DNA from: Alphaproteobacteria bacterium
Lineage (GTDB): Bacteria; Pseudomonadota; Alphaproteobacteria; UBA9219
Assembly (NCBI GenBank): GCA_028716765.1
Contig: JAQUPC010000019.1
Location: 1 to 23,389 of the forward strand
Direction of reading: 5' to 3'
DNA length: 23,389 nucleotides
The position numbers were made by a program, and so were the translations under genes. Within the stretch, counting starts at the first letter, position 1. Each line of letters starts with the position of its first letter. This document shows positions 17,564-23,389 of the stretch, piece after piece. The notes below the pieces were generated by a model. The model was not told the origin of the DNA and ran no database searches. It saw only the letters and a list, made by a program, of their open reading frames with translations.

Positions 17564-17699
17564 CGTCATCGCGAGCCGCCAACTTGTCCGCCGAAGCTTT
17601 AGCGAAGGCGGGAGGCGGCGTGGCGATTTAGTTCTCATCTTAGCCTTAAAGAACTGGACTGGATTGCTTCGCTCCCTTTGGTCGCTCGTAATGACGATT
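17564..17699. repeat. Nested palindromic repeat between gatA and the 391-aa gene
   Basis: The outer ends are CGTCATCGCGAGC at 17564-17576 and its near inverted copy GCTCGTAATGACG (about 17684-17696), followed inward by GGCGATTTAGTTC and GAACTGGACTGGATTGC. Repeats with CGTCAT-GCGAGC ends and ATTGC inner borders are widespread dispersed elements in bacterial genomes. The left arm is interrupted by a second palindromic unit (CCGCCGAAGC...GCGAAGGCGG, about 17589-17612). The repeat lies 25 bases past the gatA stop and may end its transcript. Confidence 0.75.
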
Positions 17700-17724
17700 C
17701 CGCCTTATTTCATCCTGTTCTAAA

Positions 17725-19206
17725 TTACCCCACAAACAACGACTTTGCCGTAAACCCTGCCGCTTTTTCCAGTGCCGAGGCGGCTTTGAACAGCGTCATC
17801 TCGTCGAACGCGCGGCCGACAAGCTGAAGCCCCATCGGCAGGCCGTTCGCGGCCAGGCCCACGGGCACGGCGATGCCGGGCAGGCCGACGAGGTTCAGCG
17901 TCACCGTGAACACGTCCTCAAGATACATTTGGATCGGATCGTCGGTTTTCTCGCCGATGCCGAACGCCGTCGAGGGCGCGACCGGCGTCAGGATCGTGTC
18001 GCACTTTTTGAACGCTTCCTCGAAGTCGCCGCGCAAACGCCGCCGCACCTTCTGGGCGCGGACGTAATAGGCGTCGTAATACCCGGCGGACAGCACATAG
18101 GTGCCGATGAGGATGCGCCGCCGCACTTCCTTGCCGAAGCCCGCGCCGCGCGTGTTTTCATACATCTCGATCAGCGACTCGCCGGACTCGCGCAAGCCGA
18201 AGCGCACGCCGTCGTAGCGCGCGAGGTTCGACGACGCCTCGGCGGGCGCGATGATGTAATAAACCGGCAGCGCGTATTTCGTGTGCGGCAACGAGATGTC
18301 GACCGTTTCCGCGCCGGCGTCGCGCAGCATCGCCGCGCCTTTCTGCCACAGCGCGTCGACTTCCCTGTCCATGCCATCCATGCGGTATTCGCGCGGAATG
18401 CCGATTTTCATGCCTTTGATGTCCTGCCCGACGGCGGCCGTGAAATCCGGCACCGGCACGTCGACCGAGGTGGAATCGTTCGGATCGAACCCCGCCATCG
18501 TGCGCAGCATCAGCGCGGCGTCAGCCACGGTGCGCGTGATCGGCCCTGCCTGATCGAGCGAGGACGCGAACGCGATAATGCCCCAGCGCGAGCAACGGCC
18601 GTACGTCGGCTTGATGCCGGTGAGGCCGCAGAGCGAGGAGGGCTGGCGGATCGAGCCGCCCGTGTCCGTGCCCGTCGCGGCCATCGCAAAGCGCCCGGCC
18701 ACTGCTGCCGCCGAGCCGCCCGACGAGCCGCCGGGCACCAGCTTGCGCGCGGCGTTCGCGGGATCGGGCCCCGACCACGGGTTTATGACGTTGCCATAAG
18801 CGCTCGTGGTGTTGGAGGAGCCCATCGCGAACTCGTCCAGCGAGGATTTGCCGAGCATGACGGCGCCTGCGTCGAACAGTTTCTGCGACACGTGCGATTC
18901 ATACGTTGGCACGAAGTTCTCAAGAATCTTGCTAGCGGCGGTCGTGCGCACGCCCTTGGTGCAATACAAATCCTTCATGGCGATGGGGATGCCGTCCATC
19001 GGCCCGGCCTGTCCTTTGGCGCGGCGGGCGTCGGAAGCTTTCGCCTGTTCCAGCGCCAGTTCCGGCGTTTCGGTGATGAAAGCGTTCAGGGGCCGCGCGC
19101 GCGCCACGGCGGCGTTGTGCGCTTCGGCAAGTTCGATGGCGCTGAACTTTTTGGCCGCAAGCCCGTCAAGGGCTTCGGTAACCGTTAAATCCGTAAGCTT
19201 GCTCAT
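17725..19206 (-). CDS. gatA: Aspartyl/glutamyl-tRNA amidotransferase subunit A
   Basis: GatA is the amidase of the GatCAB complex, which turns Glu-tRNA(Gln) or Asp-tRNA(Asn) into the amidated forms using glutamine. The 493-aa length is normal. The Ser-cisSer-Lys triad is visible as Lys78 in [12 protein letters not shown], Ser161 in [13 protein letters not shown] and Ser185 in [12 protein letters not shown]. Spacing between the two serines (24) matches the known enzyme. The ATG overlaps the gatC stop (ATGA), so the two are translationally coupled. gatB, which often follows, is not in the window; instead a palindromic repeat and the 391-aa gene come next. Confidence 0.97.
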   Translation of the reverse strand: MSKLTDLTVTEALDGLAAKKFSAIELAEAHNAAVARARPLNAFITETPELALEQAKASDARRAKGQAGPMDGIPIAMKDLYCTKGVRTTAASKILENFVPTYESHVSQKLFDAGAVMLGKSSLDEFAMGSSNTTSAYGNVINPWSGPDPANAARKLVPGGSSGGSAAAVAGRFAMAATGTDTGGSIRQPSSLCGLTGIKPTYGRCSRWGIIAFASSLDQAGPITRTVADAALMLRTMAGFDPNDSTSVDVPVPDFTAAVGQDIKGMKIGIPREYRMDGMDREVDALWQKGAAMLRDAGAETVDISLPHTKYALPVYYIIAPAEASSNLARYDGVRFGLRESGESLIEMYENTRGAGFGKEVRRRILIGTYVLSAGYYDAYYVRAQKVRRRLRGDFEEAFKKCDTILTPVAPSTAFGIGEKTDDPIQMYLEDVFTVTLNLVGLPGIAVPVGLAANGLPMGLQLVGRAFDEMTLFKAASALEKAAGFTAKSLFVG

Positions 19207-19490
19207 TCGACTACCTTCGGCACGACGAAGAACCCGGCGGTTTTGGCGGGCGCGTTGGCAAGGATGTCGTCCGGCTTGTTGCCGTCCGTCACCCGGTCCT
19301 CACGCCAGCGGAGCGGCAGGTCGTTGACGTTGGCCAAGGGCTCGACGCCTTCGACGTTAACTTCGTTAAGCTGTTCGACCCATTTCAGGATGCCGGACAG
19401 CTCGCCCGCGACCTGCTGGAGCTGTTCAAGGGGGACTTTGAGGCGGGCCAGATGGGCTATTTTGGCGACGGTGGCGGTATCAATGGTCAT
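19203..19490 (-). CDS. gatC: Aspartyl/glutamyl-tRNA amidotransferase subunit C
   Basis: GatC is the small chaperone-like subunit that wraps GatA and GatB. The 95-aa length is normal. The N-terminal helix [17 protein letters not shown], the [23 protein letters not shown] block and the C-terminal [18 protein letters not shown] with [10 protein letters not shown] are all typical. It precedes gatA with a 4-base overlap. Its leader contains the C-rich face of a heptad repeat right up to the ATG, leaving no visible Shine-Dalgarno sequence. A promoter candidate lies just beyond the repeat. Confidence 0.96.
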   Translation of the reverse strand: MTIDTATVAKIAHLARLKVPLEQLQQVAGELSGILKWVEQLNEVNVEGVEPLANVNDLPLRWREDRVTDGNKPDDILANAPAKTAGFFVVPKVVE

Positions 19491-19493
19491 GTT

Positions 19494-19642
19494 CGGGGCT
19501 CGGGATTAGGGACTCGGGATTAGGGAAAATGACAGGGGTCTATAGCAATCCTTTTTCTTTTTAGCAAAAGGGAGTTAACTTGGTGGAGGAAAAGGCGATT
19601 TTAGGAAAAATGTCCCTAACCCCTAACCCCTAACCCCGAGAC
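19494..19642. repeat. Inverted pair of telomere-like G-rich heptad arrays in the gatC/ruvX divergent region
   Basis: The left arm (19494-19526) reads GGGGCTC, GGGATTA, GGGACTC, GGGATTA, GGGA. The right arm (19612-19642), read on the minus strand, contains GGGGTTA three times in a row followed by GGGAC and is capped by CTCGGGG. The arms are separated by about 85 bases that hold the divergent promoters. The left arm starts four bases before the gatC ATG, and the right arm ends one base before the ruvX ATG. Each arm has at least four GGG tracts at 7-base spacing. Confidence 0.85.
19539..19567 (-). promoter_or_regulatory. Candidate gatCA promoter
   Basis: On the minus strand, TTGCTA (19562-19567) and TATAGA (19539-19544) are exactly 17 bases apart; each matches its consensus at four of six positions. 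Transcription would start near 19532 and the leader of about 40 bases would contain the C-rich arm of the heptad repeat. It is a visual match. Confidence 0.5.
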
Positions 19643-19643
19643 T

Positions 19644-20144
19644 ATGCCCGTCTGCAACCTTTCCTGCCTTCCCGCCCTATGCCCCAAAGGCAGCTGCCTG
19701 CTTGGCCTCGATCCCGGCAGCACAGTCATCGGCGTGGCCATATCCGACCCGGACCGGCGCGTGGCCTCGCCGCTCGTGGGCATCGAACGGACCAAATTCA
19801 CGCAGGACGCTGCGGCTTTGGCCGCCATCATTCGCGAGCGGAACGTGGGCGGCCTCGTTATAGGGCTTCCCAAAAACATGGACGGCACCGAAGGCCCTTC
19901 GGCCCAGTCGGCGCGGAGTTTCGCCTCAAACCTTTTGCGCAAGGGCCATTTACCGGACCCGGACATGCCCATCGCCTTCTGGGACGAGCGCCTGTCCACG
20001 GCGGCCGTGACCCGCTTCATGCTCGAGGGCGACATGAGCCGCAAGCGCCGCGACGCCGCCGTCGACAAGGCCGCGGCGGCCTACATCCTGCAGGGGGCGC
20101 TGGACGCATTAAGCGCCATGACACCTACGCAAGATCCGGAGTAG
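19644..20144 (+). CDS. ruvX: RuvX/YqgF-family Holliday junction resolvase homologue
   Basis: RuvX (YqgF) is a RNase H-fold nuclease linked to 16S rRNA 5' processing and Holliday junction resolution. The 166-aa protein has the expected core: LLGLDPGSTVIGVAISD with catalytic Asp23, GLVIGLPKNMDGTEGPSAQSAR, FWDERLSTAAV with its Glu, and the late Asp in VDKAAAAYILQGAL. The usual G-T-K-T-I-G segment is STVIG here. Residues 4-18 carry four Cys (CNLSCLPALCPKGSC), an unusual run. The start abuts the heptad repeat and has no Shine-Dalgarno sequence. The divergent position to gatCA is a known alphaproteobacterial arrangement. djlA follows nine bases later. Confidence 0.93.
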   Translation: MPVCNLSCLPALCPKGSCLLGLDPGSTVIGVAISDPDRRVASPLVGIERTKFTQDAAALAAIIRERNVGGLVIGLPKNMDGTEGPSAQSARSFASNLLRKGHLPDPDMPIAFWDERLSTAAVTRFMLEGDMSRKRRDAAVDKAAAAYILQGALDALSAMTPTQDPE

Positions 20145-20153
20145 CATGGCGTC

Positions 20154-20960
20154 ATGCAGCGTATAACGGGCAAAGTGGTCGGCGGCGTGCTCGGCTTTGT
20201 GTTTGGCGGCGGGCCCCTCGGCGGCCTCGTCGGCCTGATCATCGGCCATATGTACGACAAAACCCCCGCCGCCGCTTTTCAGGCCCGGACCCGCCGCACG
20301 CGCTACGAGCAACCGAACCGCCACGGCCGGTTCGCCAACAGCCTCGAGCAGTCCACGTTCGTCGTCGGCATCATCGTTTTGGGCGCCAAGATGGCCAAGG
20401 CCGACGGCCGCGTCTCGCGCGAGGAAATCGCCACGTTCCGGCGCGTGTTCCACATTCCCGATTCCGATGCGGTCGAGGTCGGACGAATCTTCGATCAGGC
20501 GCGGCAAACGGCGGCGGGCTACGAACCTTACGCGGCGCGCCTCGCGCAGGTGTTCCGCCGCAACCCCGCCATTCTGGAAGAGGTTCTGTCGGGCCTGTTT
20601 CTGGTGGCCGTGGCGGACCGGACGGGCCTTTCCTATCCCAAGGTCGTTTTTCTGCGCCGCGTCGCCGTCATATTCGGCTTTACCGAAGAGGACTTCGCGC
20701 GCATCGCCGCGCGTTCCGGCATACGCCTGCCGGGACAGCCTCCCGTGCAAAAAGACAATCCGTACAGTGTGCTCGGGCTGCCGGAGTCGGCGCCAGCCGC
20801 CGATATCAAGCGCACCTACCGCGCGCTTATCCGCAAGCATCATCCCGACACGCTCGTGTCGCAAGGCCTGCCGCCGGAACTGATCGCGCAGGCGACCGAG
20901 AAAATGAAGCGCATCAACGCCGCCTATGCCGCGGTGTGCAAGGAAAAGGGTATCAAGTGA
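20154..20960 (+). CDS. djlA: DjlA-like membrane J-domain co-chaperone
   Basis: DjlA proteins are inner-membrane co-chaperones that stimulate DnaK through a C-terminal J domain. The 268-aa protein has a Gly-rich hydrophobic N-terminus (VVGGVLGFVFGGGPLGGLVGLIIG, about residues 8-32) that fits the DjlA transmembrane segment. A TerB-like domain covers about 65-190 and includes GAKMAKADGRVSREEI. The J domain from about 203 has NPYSVLGL and the invariant HPD at 230-232. It follows ruvX by nine bases and its TGA overlaps the GTG of the amidase gene. Confidence 0.94.
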   Translation: MQRITGKVVGGVLGFVFGGGPLGGLVGLIIGHMYDKTPAAAFQARTRRTRYEQPNRHGRFANSLEQSTFVVGIIVLGAKMAKADGRVSREEIATFRRVFHIPDSDAVEVGRIFDQARQTAAGYEPYAARLAQVFRRNPAILEEVLSGLFLVAVADRTGLSYPKVVFLRRVAVIFGFTEEDFARIAARSGIRLPGQPPVQKDNPYSVLGLPESAPAADIKRTYRALIRKHHPDTLVSQGLPPELIAQATEKMKRINAAYAAVCKEKGIK

Positions 20961-21715
20961 AGCCGGGGATCGGGGATCAGGGATCAGGGATCAGAATTCA
21001 GGCGTCGCCAAATTACGACGATCGCGAGCCGGGCGCTTCCTTACAGTCTATCGTTTTGCACTACACGGGCATGGACGCCGAAGACTGGCTCAGAAAAGTC
21101 TGCGATCCCGAAACAAAATTGAGCGCGCATTACATGATCGGCGAAGACGGCGGCATTGTGCAATTGGTGGACGAAGCTAAACGGGCGTGGCATGCGGGCG
21201 TCAGTTTCTGGCGCGGAGAAACCGACATGAACAGCGCCTCCATCGGCATCGAGTTGGCCAACCCCGGCCATCAAAACGGCTACCGGCCTTTTCCGGGGAC
21301 GCAAATTGCGGCGCTTAAGAATTTGCTGCGCGCGATCATCCGCCGTCACGCGATGAATGCGCGCCTCGCCCTTCTCGCTCATTCCGACATTGCGCCCATG
21401 CGCAAGGAGGACCCCGGCGAGTTGTTTCCGTGGCGGGAGCTGGCGCAGGAAGGGCTCGGCCTTTGGCCGGAGACGAAGCCGGAAGACTACGCGCCGCACG
21501 GCGAAGGCGAGGTAGCGGAACTGATGCGGGCCATAGGTTATGCGTGTCTTTCGGACGCCGCCGCCGATCCTTCGGCAGGAGCGGCGCTGTTGGCTTTTCA
21601 GCGGCATTATCATCCGGAAAATCTGACGGGGCGTCCGGACGGCGAAACCGTGGCGCGGCTCCGGGCGCTCAAACGTCTTCAGGCAGAGGCGGAAGCGGTT
21701 CGCCGCGGCGGATGA
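20957..21715 (+). CDS. AmiD-type N-acetylmuramoyl-L-alanine amidase
   Basis: This Amidase_2 enzyme cleaves the bond between N-acetylmuramic acid and L-Ala in peptidoglycan fragments. From the GTG at 20957, which overlaps the djlA stop and follows AAGG/AAAGGG purines, it has 252 aa. Zinc ligands are His35 (VLHYTGM), His142 and Asp152 (HSDIAPMRKEDPG). Glu99 and Lys150 are the expected catalytic helpers, with the same spacing as in E. coli AmiD. A peptidoglycan-binding-like helical segment (AFQRHYHPENLTGRPDGETV) closes the protein. No signal peptide is seen. Residues 4-13 are encoded by four G-rich heptads. No other ATG, GTG or TTG lies before the zinc ligand apart from a TTG directly beside it. 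The 3' end overlaps rppH by 47 bases. Confidence 0.92.
   Translation: MKPGIGDQGSGIRIQASPNYDDREPGASLQSIVLHYTGMDAEDWLRKVCDPETKLSAHYMIGEDGGIVQLVDEAKRAWHAGVSFWRGETDMNSASIGIELANPGHQNGYRPFPGTQIAALKNLLRAIIRRHAMNARLALLAHSDIAPMRKEDPGELFPWRELAQEGLGLWPETKPEDYAPHGEGEVAELMRAIGYACLSDAAADPSAGAALLAFQRHYHPENLTGRPDGETVARLRALKRLQAEAEAVRRGG
20965..20992 (+). repeat. Four tandem G-rich heptads inside the amidase 5' coding end
   Basis: GGGGATC, GGGGATC, AGGGATC, AGGGATC follow each other without interruption, directly after the GTG start of the amidase gene. The unit length of seven is not a multiple of three, so a change in copy number would alter the reading frame. No inverted partner arm is visible downstream, unlike the other three sites. 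Confidence 0.9.
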
Positions 21716-22205
21716 CGGCGGCCAGAGGGCTGAACGCCGCGACGACACGTTCGTAGACCGGGCGCTTGAAATCGACGATCAGCGACGGCGTTTCCTCAAG
21801 AGCCGCCCAGCGCCACGCCGTGAACTCCGGCCGTTCCGGCTCGAATTCCCCCGTGAGGCTGATGTCGGCGTCTTGTCCCTGAAAAAGCAGGGCGAACCAC
21901 GTTTGCTCCTGCCCCCGGTATTTGCCGCGGAAAACGCCGCGCCGGTATTGCAGGTAGTCCGGAAACTCGTAGCGGAGCTTTTCGCCGATGACGCCGACGA
22001 TGGCGGCGTTGTCGGTGCCGACCTCTTCTTTCAGCTCGCGCAGCGCGGCGGCGCGCAGATCCTCGTTTTTCTGCACGCCGCCTTGCGGCATTTGCCACGC
22101 GCCGGCGCGGTCGCGGCGCTCCGCGCACAAGACGAGGCCGTCGCGGTTGAAAAGGCACAAACCGACGCCGTGACGGTAGGGAAGGTTGTCAACATCTATT
22201 GTCAT
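21669..22205 (-). CDS. rppH: RNA pyrophosphohydrolase (Nudix)
   Basis: RppH removes pyrophosphate from the 5' end of transcripts and so starts mRNA decay. The 178-aa protein has the diagnostic N-terminus YRHGVGLCLFNRDGLVL, then GAWQMPQGG and the Nudix box GGVQKNEDLRAAALRELKEEVGT (about residues 42-64, with the R-E-L-K-E-E metal core at 56-61). The YEFPDYLQ and EFEPERPEFTAWRW blocks are also typical. The ATG overlaps the yibQ stop (ATGA), so it is the last gene of a ctpA-yibQ-rppH unit. Its 3' end overlaps the convergent amidase gene by 47 bases. Confidence 0.96.
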   Translation of the reverse strand: MTIDVDNLPYRHGVGLCLFNRDGLVLCAERRDRAGAWQMPQGGVQKNEDLRAAALRELKEEVGTDNAAIVGVIGEKLRYEFPDYLQYRRGVFRGKYRGQEQTWFALLFQGQDADISLTGEFEPERPEFTAWRWAALEETPSLIVDFKRPVYERVVAAFSPLAAVIRRGEPLPPLPEDV

Positions 22206-23323
22206 TCAATCACCGCGGAGACAGGGGCCAGCGCCAAACCGTGGTCCGGAAGCTGTTTAATCCATTTTTCAAGATGGTCCAGCGTAACCGGCAAAGGCGC
22301 GGCGACGCCGACGGCGTGACCCGTCAACCGGGCCGCTTGCTCAAGCTGGTTCAAAGCGCTGTCGATTGCCGCCGGCGAGGGGTCGCGGTCGATGCGCAGC
22401 GTGGCGACGGCAACGGGAATCTGCATCTGTTTGGCCAGATCGCTGAGCGTGCTGTGCGGGGCGATGCGCGCGTCAAGAACCATGAGGCCGCGGCGCTTGA
22501 TGGTCTCAAGCACAGGAGTCAGCTTGGCCGGGTCGGCCGTGAACCGTGATCCGCTCAGCGTCGTGACGCCGACATAGCCTGCGGCGCTTTTGAGCGACGC
22601 GCCGAGCCGCTGGATGTTGTCGCTGGGCGGCAAATAGGTCAGGAGGGTGTTGGGGCCGGGGTCGCTGCGCGGGTAATCGAACGGCTCCATCGGCAGCGCC
22701 AGAAGCGTTTCATGGCCATCCTGCCGGGCCCGGCCCAGCCACGCGCCCACCACGGGGCTTTGCACGTCGAAGGCCATTGTAACGCCCGCCGGAAGCCGCC
22801 GCAACGCGGCGTCGGAAGCCATGCGCGACAACCCCATGTCGATTATGACGATTGCGACGCGCGGTCTTTTGTCGTTGGTGTTAAACGGGCGCGCGTAAAC
22901 CTGCCAGACCTTGCGGCCGTCCTCGCCGACGCGAGGCAACTCCCCGTCGGCGGTGTTTTCCGTCAAACCCGGATCCGGCGCATGCGCCATGCGCGCGCCG
23001 CGGTCATCCGTATCGTTCATAGCCGTGGCGCCAGTGTCGAGCCCGGACGATTTGCCGGCCGCAGCCGGGGCTGGAGCCGGTGCGGGGGCCGCCGGTTTTT
23101 CCGGCGCGGGCCCGGCTTTCTTTTCCGGAACGGCTTCCCGCTTCGGCGCGGCATGGGAAGGCCGCTCGCCCTTGGGCGCGGGCATGAGCCACGGCGAAAC
23201 CAAAAGAAGCAAGAGCGTCGCCGTCACCCAAAGTTTTAGCGAGCGCGGGTAACGGGCCAGAAAAGTTTCCTTCCGTTCGTAGGGCCGATTCGGAGGCTCC
23301 GGGGCGCCGGACGCAGGGTTCAC
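22202..23323 (-). CDS. YibQ-like divergent polysaccharide deacetylase family protein
   Basis: This 373-aa protein has one membrane anchor at about residues 28-47 (LKLWVTATLLLLLVSPWLM) followed by a Pro/Ala-rich linker to about 110 and a C-terminal periplasmic domain. The domain carries VAIVIIDMGLSRMASDAALRRLP, the LALPMEPFDYPRSDPGPNTL motif, and ARIAPHSTLSDLAKQ, which identify the divergent polysaccharide deacetylase (YibQ/DUF610) group. Members often sit beside ctpA/envC genes and are thought to act in cell-wall turnover; the activity is not settled. The start is a GTG overlapping the ctpA stop (GTGA). It is coupled to rppH downstream by ATGA. Confidence 0.9.
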   Translation of the reverse strand: MNPASGAPEPPNRPYERKETFLARYPRSLKLWVTATLLLLLVSPWLMPAPKGERPSHAAPKREAVPEKKAGPAPEKPAAPAPAPAPAAAGKSSGLDTGATAMNDTDDRGARMAHAPDPGLTENTADGELPRVGEDGRKVWQVYARPFNTNDKRPRVAIVIIDMGLSRMASDAALRRLPAGVTMAFDVQSPVVGAWLGRARQDGHETLLALPMEPFDYPRSDPGPNTLLTYLPPSDNIQRLGASLKSAAGYVGVTTLSGSRFTADPAKLTPVLETIKRRGLMVLDARIAPHSTLSDLAKQMQIPVAVATLRIDRDPSPAAIDSALNQLEQAARLTGHAVGVAAPLPVTLDHLEKWIKQLPDHGLALAPVSAVIE

Positions 23324-23389
23324 TTTTTCGTTTCCTCGGCTGGCGCGGCTTTCGTTTCGAACAGGTGAACGCCGCGGATCAGGTCCAAG
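23320..23389 (-). CDS. ctpA: C-terminal end of a probable CtpA/S41 carboxy-terminal processing protease (partial)
   Basis: Only the last 22 codons are inside the window, reading LDLIRGVHLFETKAAPAEET plus KK and a TGA at 23320-23322. The L-D-L-I-R-G-V pattern matches the usual end of alphaproteobacterial CtpA proteases, and ctpA is the usual gene before yibQ and rppH. The stop overlaps the yibQ GTG. The catalytic domain is outside the window, so the identity rests mainly on gene order. Confidence 0.6.
   Translation of the reverse strand, partial: LDLIRGVHLFETKAAPAEETKK

Noticed and set aside
16187..17724. A complete mobile element or IS between the gatA copies
   Set aside because: No transposase or integrase gene is present and the unknown protein has no visible recombinase motif; only the repeat structure hints at integration.
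17929..19188. A 419-codon open frame opposite gatA
   Set aside because: Shadow frame, Arg/His-rich, no ribosome site or domain.
19612..19634. True telomere or linear replicon end, because of the CCCTAAC repeats
   Set aside because: The array is short, internal, flanked by normal genes and belongs to the wider GGGN4 heptad family.
19679..21715. A single 678-codon frame spanning ruvX, djlA and the amidase
   Set aside because: The first two thirds are an out-of-frame shadow of ruvX and djlA; only the last 252 codons, from GTG 20957, are a real protein.

Overview
The window is GC-rich, densely coding chromosome that looks like an uncultured or little-studied alphaproteobacterium. Supporting signs are the ctpA-yibQ-rppH order, gatCA facing ruvX, djlA followed by an AmiD-type amidase, an HslV with a short propeptide before its catalytic Thr, the alphaproteobacterial type of family-4 uracil-DNA glycosylase, and an alphaproteobacteria-like tRNA-Gly. 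Order or genus cannot be fixed by reading alone. Most genes are housekeeping genes. No phage, CRISPR array, IS transposase or known defence system is visible.

Layout. 1-1594: the end of one gene and two complete genes for paralogous two-repeat membrane proteins in tandem. 1584-3559 (minus): hslV-hslU protease, diverging from a HIT-family hydrolase (3746-4108). 4109-4576: non-coding, AT-rich at its right end. 4577-7882: uracil-DNA glycosylase, soluble lytic transglycosylase and a ProXp-ala/YbaK tRNA deacylase. 7995-8570: orphan lipoprotein. 8705-11146: gyrB, converging on a GNAT acetyltransferase. 12135-14161: divergent argB and argC. 14198-14303: a long palindromic repeat, then tRNA-Gly(CCC) at 14320-14393. 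14429-16176: two paralogous periplasmic solute-binding proteins with no transporter genes. 16187-17724: an accessory-looking segment made of a 3' remnant of gatA, an unrecognised 391-aa protein and a nested palindromic repeat. 17725-19490 (minus): gatC-gatA with no gatB. 19644-21715: ruvX, djlA and an amidase. 21669-23389 (minus): the end of ctpA, yibQ and rppH, joined by 4-base overlaps.

The most interesting structure is a family of G-rich heptad arrays (GGG plus four bases, four or more units per arm). Each arm fits the canonical G-quadruplex pattern G3N4G3N4G3N4G3. Three sites carry two arms facing each other as inverted pairs: hslV/hslU, hslV/HIT and gatC/ruvX. At the last two the arms bracket the divergent promoter region, and the C-rich strand runs up to the start codons of HIT, gatC and ruvX, where no Shine-Dalgarno sequence is visible. 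A fourth, unpaired array of four perfect 7-base units lies inside the 5' coding end of the amidase gene, where gain or loss of one unit would shift the reading frame. The second notable structure is the gatA tail duplication flanking the unknown 391-aa gene at the place where gatB might be expected.
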